Shown piece by piece: positions 57,770 through 64,000 of a stretch of DNA of 64,000 bases. The stretch is from Cocos nucifera (lineage: Eukaryota > Streptophyta > Magnoliopsida > Arecales > Arecaceae). The translations under genes and the position numbers were made by a program. The stretch is taken from contig QRFJ01000373.1 in NCBI GenBank assembly GCA_006176705.1, forward strand, positions 115,705 through 179,704. Reading direction: 5' to 3'. Numbering within the stretch: the stretch's first letter is position 1; every line of letters begins with the position of its first letter. A model generated the notes under the pieces. The model saw nothing but the letters and a program-made list of their open reading frames with translations, was not told where the DNA came from and did not search any database.

Positions 57770-58192
57770 TATTACCATCGATATTAGCGACGGCATTAGA
57801 CACCAAAATATCATCACTAATATTTTTTTAAATAATTTTTATTTAATTTAATAATTAAATAAATTAGAAATAATATTAGCGATAGAATAATTGGTTGCTA
57901 ATAATAATTAGCAACGACATTAGCAACAAAACCACCATCGCTAAAATTTTTTATTTTTTTTTAAATTTTATTTAAAAATTAATTAAAGATAAAATTATTT
58001 CATCTCTAAAATCGTCTCTAATTCTCTTATTAGTGACGGTGATTTTTGTCATCGCTAATGGATCTAATTAGCGACAAGAATTTTTAGATTGACTTTTTCG
58101 ACGATATTAGCGATGACATTTCTATTAGCAATGGCAAAAGGACTATTAGCGATGGCATTTTGCTATCACTAATAGTTTGGATTCTTATATTA
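57770..58192. repeat. CACTA B right subterminal repeats and terminus
   Basis: TTAGCGACGGCATTAG, TTAGCGATGGCATTT and inverse copies (CATCGCTAAT) cluster before GGATTCTTATATTA. They mirror the left end at 40761-41235. Confidence 0.75.
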
Positions 58193-58195
58193 TGA

Positions 58196-58435
58196 TTTTA
58201 TGATCAATTTTAAAAAATAAAATATCATAAGATTTAGGTTTTTTTATAATTTTTTGATCTCTAAATTGGTCGCAAATTTTACAACCAATTTAAATCGATC
58301 ACAAAATATTTGCTACTAAACTTTTTGTGATAAAAAATGTTTGATCACAAAATTGATCACAAAAATTATTAGCAATTGATGTTTAGTTTTTAGCAATCAA
58401 TTTTTTGATTGCTAAAATTCTATTTTCTTGTAGTA
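58196..58435. repeat. CACTA A right terminal segment
   Basis: Subterminal-type words (TTTTATGATCAATTTT, CAAAATTGATCAC) resume after CACTA B and end in CTATTTTCTTGTAGTA. Confidence 0.75.
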
Positions 58436-58438
58436 TAA

Positions 58439-59479
58439 GGGAGATTGGTTTCTAATTTGATGAGGACATTGACTCGATCAAATTCTGATTTGATTAGAAT
58501 TTAATTAAGTTAGTTTAAAGCCTAATCTGATTGGATTTGGTTTTATTAAATTGATTCTAATCTGGTTGGAATCAAATGAAGAAAAAAGAGTCCAAACTAA
58601 TTGGACTAGTCCATGCACCAACCCTCCTATGCGCCACCTACTCTCACGTTCTATTATTCTCGTGCAAATAATAATTTGCATGTGATAAGAAGTTCATTCC
58701 CTGATGTTTTATTATTCTCATGCAAATAATGATTTGCATGTGATAAGAAGTTCATTCCCTGATCTTTCCCATGCCCTCATTGTATAGAGTTTCATTGGTT
58801 TCAAATTCTAATCCAAAAGAGTTTGGATTGAATAAGAAACAAAGTTCAGCTCTATCCAAATGCTGCTGCCCACTTTATTTAAGCCTCTTTCTCTTTGTGC
58901 ACCACTTTGAATCTTATTTTCATGAAAAATATTGGTGAGAAGGGGTGGAAAAACATCAAGGGGCATGAGGTTTCAGGGTAGAAAGCCATCAAAGGCGTGT
59001 GAGAAAGAGAAGAGATCCTTCTTCTTTAAGGTTGAGAGACCTAGATCTAGTTCTAGGTTTTTATTTTGAAAGAAAGAAAAATAAGAGAGAAAGCTTATTT
59101 TCCTTGTTTTTTTTCTCTTTTTACATCCTCCAGCAACTCGTCTTCAACTTTGGAAAGTTCAAGAGGTTCGAAAAATGAGAAGAGATCAGATTAGCCCATC
59201 ATACGATATTCACATGATCTAGCACTTTTGGGAGATCAGATTAGTGCAGGACTTTGAGTGGACGATTCATAAAGGTCAGACATACTATGTGGCTACGAGC
59301 AACCTTCAGATCTTCATATCTAAAAGTTTCAATAGTGGAGATTAGCGACTTGTGATTAGGTATTAGGTTTTGAACCTTAGCTATTAGATCTAAAAGTTAG
59401 ATCTAGGTTTCTACATTGATGTGATCGATATTAGAATTTTATTTTTTAGATTTTTATGCATGTTGTTTTTCATATCATA
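58439..59479 (+). mobile_element. Copia LTR copy 3, right part
   Basis: Continues LTR copy 3 after CACTA A. The end near TTTTTATGCATGTTGTTTTTCATATCA (59453-59479) corresponds to the complement of the left edge of copies 1 and 2 (TGATAGAAAACATGC). ATCATAGATCCTTAGG after it resembles a decayed primer site. A 63-bp tandem duplication (TTATTCTC..TTGCATGTGATAAGAAGTTCATTCCCTGAT) lies at about 58640-58765. Confidence 0.6.
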
Positions 59480-59965
59480 GATCCTTAGGTAGGTATTTTA
59501 GATCTGATGCTAAATATATAAAATAAATTAAAATATTTGATCTTTTATTTTTATATTAATAATTTTTAAAATATGCTTAAAATACCTGTCGGTTTTTCAA
59601 TATGATCTTCGTTAAGAAGACATCCTATTCATCAACTCACTAATGGCTCAGGAGATCAAAACTCTACATTCCAAATGCTAGGTGCTTTTTAATTAGAATG
59701 GGGACCTCATAGCATCTGCACTCAAAAATTTGGAGACTCTTTAGTGTAGACTTGTAGTAAGCTGGTCTCTCCTAATGCATCTTAAGAAGAAGACACAAAC
59801 ATGTCATAAGCAAAGAAGGCTCTTTTTTGGCTGCTCGTTCAACTTCATCCCGATGGTCTCTTCCTTCAACATGGCTCTACTCTTCTCTCCTTTTTGGATC
59901 CTAGACTGTGAGGTTACTTCTAGTTTTGGTTTTTTCTGGTTTGGACTCAACCCTTCATGCTCTTC
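59480..59965 (+). other. Decayed copia leader and unassigned sequence
   Basis: The first part probably continues the copia leader of LTR copy 3. From about 59600 there is no recognisable domain or repeat, up to the LINE. It may be older host sequence. Confidence 0.35.
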
Positions 59966-60101
59966 ATGCAGTTAAGAGTCAGTAGTGCCAAGCTTTTGTT
60001 TGTTTGTTTTTTTTTAAATATTAGCAAACTGTTACCTTGGTACCCAAGAGCCATCGCCCCATTTTGTTCTTGTTTTGGTTTAATCTTCTGATCAAATAAG
60101 A

Positions 60102-60900
60102 ACTCTCTCTTGGAATGTATGGGGCATTGGATGGAAATCAAAACGCCGAATGTTAGGGACATCATTAAGCAAGCAAAATGTAGCATTGTCTTCCTACATG
60201 AAACCAAGAGAATCGAAACTGCATGAATAATAAAATCATCTCTTCATCTTGTGTTGCTATGTTCGACTTTTGGCTCTTTAAAGATGCACAAATTCAGCGG
60301 GAGGATTAGTAACATGCTGGAAATCAAGCATCAATGGAACTCTCTTCGAAAAAGTCATCTTCACCCTTAGTATGCTCCCCTACAAACTGGCCCAACTCTC
60401 CTACTGCCCACCCATGGCTTATCACTAATGTCTATGATCCATGTGATTCCAATCTGAGAAGCCTTCTTTTTGATGAACTATTGGCAATCCACTCCTGCTG
60501 GAAGGGACCATGGGTATTGGTGGGTGACTTCAAAGTAATAAGGTACTCATAGAAGAGGTGCCTCTAAAAGCAAGAAAGCATCGAAAGATTTCAATGCCTT
60601 CATTGATTCCCTTCAATTCTTTGAAGTAAATCTTAGCCATAGGCAATTTACTTGGTCAAACCATAGGTTGAAACCCTCTTTAGCAAGATTAGATAGATGT
60701 CTGGCATCCATTGAATGGATTAAGACCTTTCCTCTCTCCTTGCTCATTCCTTTGGCCAAGACAACCTCTAATCACTATCCGCTATTGCTGTGCAGCAAAG
60801 TTTCAATACCCTCAAGGAAACCATTCAGATTGAAATCATTCTAGTTACAGGAAGAAGGTTTCTATGAGTTCATATCCTCTTGTTGGCTTTCAAACCCTAG
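60102..60900 (+). pseudogene. LINE endonuclease domain (broken)
   Basis: LSWNVWGIGWKSKRRMLG (from about 60104) is the start of the plant L1 APE-type endonuclease. The metal-binding QETK position reads HETKRIE near 60198. Later parts in another frame include WLITNVYDPCDSNLRSLLFD and WVLVGDFKVIRYS (60412-60549), where GDFN is normal, so Asn is changed to Lys. This domain nicks target DNA for target-primed reverse transcription. Frame changes occur near 60220 and 60330, with stops at 60221 and 60550. Confidence 0.82.
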
Positions 60901-61036
60901 TTTTGATGATGCCTCAAAAAATTTGGTATTGATGCTAAGATATCTTCGCTCTAGACTCAAAACTTAAAACAAGTCACACAATGGCAACATCCTTTCAAAA
61001 AAAGAAAGAATCAAGAAAAAAATTAATGTAATTGAC

Positions 61037-62600
61037 TTGGAAGAAGAAGTGAGCACTCTTTCCATGGATAAACTCAATCAAAGAATCGAGTTAAAGAAGC
61101 ATCTTGATCGAACTTTACAACAAGAGAAAGCATTATGGCATCAAAGATCAAGAATACAATGGCTTAAAGATAGAGATCAAAACACCAAATTATTTCATGC
61201 TTATGCAAGCTCAAGAAAATGGAACAACACCATCTTTTCTATTGAATGTGAAGGTAAACAACTGAATGAGCCAGAAGCTATTAAGGAAGCTTTTGTAAAT
61301 CACTTCAAAGAGCTTCTTAGCAGCAATTATTATACTAGTTAAGAGATAGATTGGAATTCTTTATACAGTGAGGATTGCCCGGACCTAACCGACCTTGAGG
61401 AACCGTCCATAATGCATGAAATCTGATATGTAATACAAGGCACGGCCATTGGCAAATCTCTTGGGCCCAATGGATTTCGTCAACCTTCTACCAAAGGTAT
61501 TAGAATCTACTTAAGCCCGACCTCCTAGGTTTCTTAATGCAATTTACTCAAATTCAATAGATATCTCAAGATTGAACTACACTTATGTCGTTCTCATTTC
61601 CAAGAAAATAGATATTGTCTCAGTTCGAGATTTCAGGCCCATCAGCCTTATTAATGGCATCCTAAAAACCTTTTCAAAAGTACTTAGCAATAAGCTTTTG
61701 AAGCATATCAATTCTCTCATCAGCAACTCCCAATCTACATTTAGCAAAGGTAGACGAATATCTACCTATTACTACATTACAACTGAAATCCTTGCTTACT
61801 ATAAAAGAGCAAAGCACAGAGGCCTGATGTATAAGCTCGATTTTACCAAGACCTCCGATAATGACAATCATCTTTTCCTCCTTAAGCTTCTTCAGGCAAG
61901 AAGATTTGGCAACCATTGGTGCAGATAAATAGAGAAAGTGATGACCAACAATAAATACACTCTTCTCTTCAATACGGAACCTACCTCTTGGTTTACAACT
62001 AAAAGATGGTTGAAGCAAGGTGACCTCCTATCCCCTCATCTCTTCTTTCTTGTTGCAGATGTGTGCAAGCATCCCAAAAAGTAGGATGGGGGAGACTCTA
62101 TATATACAATTTGGAATGATACTCTAATCCTCAACAATGCCAGCAAGTTGAATGCCTCTAATCTAAAACTGCTTCTATATTCTTTTGAGCTTCTAACAAG
62201 ATTAAGGATCAGCTTTGAGAAAAGTTCTCCAATCAGAATTGAGATTTCATCGGTAAAATAAAATAGGTTTGTAAACTTGATGAGCTGTCAATTTGTAAAC
62301 CTACCGCTAAAGTATTTGGGTTTTCCTCTTCACCGCAAGTCTTTGTGTATAAAAGATTGGCGCTTTCTCAAAGAAAAGATAGAAAAGAAGCTGACGGCAT
62401 GGAAAAAAATGCTCTCGATACCAAGGAGAATCACTCTAGTCAATTCAATTCTTGGCTCAATCCTCACATATTGGATGTCATCTCTTTTACTACCAATTAG
62501 AGTAATTAGGGGAATCAAGAAAATGAGGAGAAAATTTTCATGGAGAGGTAGTGATTCCTTCTCTGGAGGACATTGCCTGGTCAAATGAGACCAAGTAGGT
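61037..62600 (+). pseudogene. LINE reverse transcriptase domain (broken)
   Basis: The open stretch at 61037-61342 has WHQRSRIQWLKDRDQNTKLF, the usual region before L1 RT. Near 61600, VSVRDFRPISLINGILKTFS and LISNSQSTFSKGR are RT blocks. SWFTTKRWLKQGDLLSPHLF (near 61985) is the next block. The catalytic FADD motif expected at 62106-62130 is destroyed: CAATTTGGAATGATACTCTA has lost a base. LPLKYLGFPLHRKSL (62305) and the following LTAWKKMLS region mark the C-terminal RT part. Stops at 61342, 61388 and 62591. Confidence 0.87.
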
Positions 62601-62849
62601 TGGTGGCCTTGGAGTCCAAAACCTTATAACCTTTAACTAGTGCCTCTTACTTAAACCGTGTTGGAGGAGATTTGAGGATCAAAGCAAACCTTGGAACAAC
62701 CTCCGACAACTCCATTGTAACCAGAGAACCCCAGGCCAGTCGACCAAGATTAGTTTGTCTTCATCATCTAAAGCATTGAGAAGCGTATTAAAGGAAGGGA
62801 ACTATTTTTCCAAAGCACTTCCTTTAGATCAGGTAATGGCTAGAACATT

Positions 62850-63600
62850 GCTTTCTGGCAAGACAGGTGGCTAGGTGAATCGACTTTGGAAAACTCTCAC
62901 CCCACTCTCTTCCTTCTGTTGAACAAACCTCACACCTCTATTGCAAGTTTTTTTCACAACCTTCCATCGACTCATGAAATCCCCCTCAGCACCAGAGGAA
63001 GGCAAGAACTTGAGGATCTATCATGTGGCATGAGAAACATCATCTTTTTAGAGGAAAAGGATAGGCCGGAATGGAAATGGAGTAAGTCAAGAGAATTCTC
63101 AGTTAAAGGTGCATGTTTATTCTTCATGCATAGAGACATAACTTCACCCATTAGCAATCTATGGATCCTTCCATTGCTGAAAAAAGGCTAGACTTCTTCT
63201 GTAGCTAGCAATCAATAACAAGCTTCTCACTGGGGAGAATCTAAAGAAGCATGGTTGGCCTACGCCAAATGCCTGTCCATTTTATGGGATCTCAGAGGGA
63301 ACGGCGGAGCATATATTCCCTACTCCCAAAGGGTCTGGCATCCGATTGAAGCAAAAACAGGATGGCTAAGCACTTTCGCTGGGGAGACAAACATAATGTC
63401 TTCTAGCAATCACGATTTCGAGCTTTTGTGGGAACACAGCAATAGAATCTTCCGGTTCGAAGCTAAAGCCTTCTCCCTAATTCTAAAACAGGTTATCTTC
63501 TACCTCCACGGTTGGACAATTGTAGGGGGGAAGCTTCAAGCCTGTTTTGCGAATCTACGCTAGAGACTTTCTGATAGTGCGCCGAACTAGTGTGGGGGCT
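62850..63600 (+). pseudogene. LINE C-terminal region with zf-RVT-like domain (broken)
   Basis: A segment at 62997-63191 (DRPEWKWSKSREFSVKGACL) matches the common plant LINE stretch D...W....G.FSVKSAY. In another frame near 63210-63300, NKLLTGENLKKHGWP, then a Cys-containing CPFCG and an AEHIF-like word form the typical zf-RVT zinc-binding tail. Several frame changes and stops are present. Confidence 0.75.
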
Positions 63601-63944
63601 TTGGCATCCCCATCACCTCTCCTCTCTTTAACAAGATGCTCATATTTTGTGCTCCCCCATTAAATGGCGGCATGGGGATTAACGTAAAGCTGATTCTTCA
63701 ACCTTGGAGCGTAGGTTGCTACTGTAACCTACATGGCTAAATTCTGCACGTTTTTCCATGCAAAAGGATTGTTGCATGGGAGAGAAAGGCGCTTGTACAT
63801 AGCTCTTTGGTCACGAGTCTTCGCTCGTCCCTCCTCAACCCCCTTTAATGTGGTACATACCGGTCACCTGCACATCACTTCTCTGTAAAAAATCTTTCCT
63901 CTTTTAATAACGTGCATGGGTGGCACGGACCTCCCTTCTCATTT

Positions 63945-63964
63945 AAAAAAAAAAAAAAAAAAAA
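63945..63964 (+). terminator. LINE poly(A) tail
   Basis: An uninterrupted run of A marks the 3' end of the LINE. Confidence 0.9.
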
Positions 63965-64000
63965 CTCTTCATTTGGCAACTTCAAATAAATCAACTCCCA

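Larger units (their letters stand above)
40761..58192 (+). mobile_element. CACTA B: element with degraded transposase gene, inside CACTA A
   Basis: The left terminus TACTATAAGAAAATTGA is CACTATAAGAAAA with C to T at base 1. The right terminus GGATTCTTATATTA is its imperfect inverse. Subterminal copies of TTAGCGATGG and its inverse lie at both ends (40785-41230, 42390-42550, 57770-58170). Inside are a 175-bp tandem array, a C-rich block, an 82-bp minisatellite and a broken Transposase_24-type gene interrupted by a copia element. Without the copia it is about 7.0 kb. Confidence 0.75.
35638..58435. mobile_element. CACTA A: palindromic CACTA-like element carrying nested insertions
   Basis: The left terminus CACTATAAAAAAATAG and right terminus CTATTTTCTTGTAGTA are imperfect inverted repeats of the CACTACAAGAAAA class, flanked by TAA on both sides. 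Removing CACTA B (40761-58192) leaves about 5.3 kb: subterminal repeats, a foldback core, C-rich blocks and more subterminal repeats. No transposase frame belongs to this layer, so it was mobilised in trans if at all. It interrupts an LTR whose two halves lie at 34367-35637 and 58439-59479. Confidence 0.75.
59966..63964 (+). mobile_element. L1-type LINE retrotransposon, 5' truncated, with poly(A)
   Basis: The endonuclease and RT order, the zinc-finger-like tail and a 20-base poly(A) (63945-63964) define a non-LTR element on the plus strand. ORF1 is absent, as is common after incomplete reverse transcription. The left end is uncertain: CTCTTCAT occurs at about 59958 and again right after the poly(A) at 63965, which could be a short target duplication. 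The coding part is full of stops and shifts. Confidence 0.85.

Noticed and set aside
1..64000. A new defence, biosynthetic or regulatory gene system
   Set aside because: All recognisable coding sequence belongs to copia, gypsy, CACTA or LINE elements, and every frame is broken; nothing supports a new multi-gene system.

Overview
The window is plant nuclear DNA made almost entirely of degraded, nested transposable elements. Ty1-copia and Ty3-gypsy polyproteins, plant CACTA (En/Spm) proteins with DUF4216 and Transposase_24 (Ptta/En/Spm) similarity, initiator-tRNA-type primer binding sites and a plant L1-type LINE all point to a flowering plant. The long-LTR copia families would suit a large monocot genome such as a palm, but that is a weak guess. 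I found no single-copy host gene, rRNA, tRNA, CRISPR array or bacterial-type operon.

Layout. 1-1381: 3' end of a copia element whose LTR carries a GCCGRCCCAG array. 1382-5694: AT-rich, largely palindromic CACTA-like element with a foldback core. It is broken by a 10-N gap (3991-4000), and about 1.33 kb is repeated on both sides of the gap, which is probably an assembly artefact. 5695-7110: minus-strand gypsy pol fragment, entered by that element. 7500-12270: minus-strand copia leader plus a 3.07-kb LTR. 12271-13070: C/T-rich CACTA piece. 13072-13959 and 19602-21340: CACTA genes (DUF4216 protein, then a Transposase_24 gene), split at a 5-bp target duplication by a complete but dead Tork-like copia element (13965-19601). 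21556-26290: second copy of the leader-LTR-C/T-rich unit. 26290-29476: a deleted CACTA gene copy holding a 500-bp hairpin, followed by a fuller Transposase_24 gene and a CACTA 3' end that lies inside a minus-strand copia integrase. 29480-31868: the rest of that copia fragment. 32064-33096: second copy of the DUF4216/Transposase_24 pair. 33100-34366: unassigned.

34367-59479 is a four-level nest. A plus-strand LTR relic contains CACTA A (35638-58435, TSD TAA/TAA). CACTA A contains CACTA B (40761-58192, TSD CGA/TGA). CACTA B contains a 10.4-kb copia element (45985-56403, TSD AATCC/AGTCC) with 2.28-kb LTRs.

59966-63964: 5'-truncated, degenerate L1-type LINE ending in poly(A).

Every coding region has stops or frameshifts, so nothing here is likely to act autonomously. 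The interest lies in the insertion chronology, duplicated chimeric blocks, palindromic and minisatellite structures, leader-RNA hairpins and the assembly duplication. I found no convincing new biological system beyond transposon biology.
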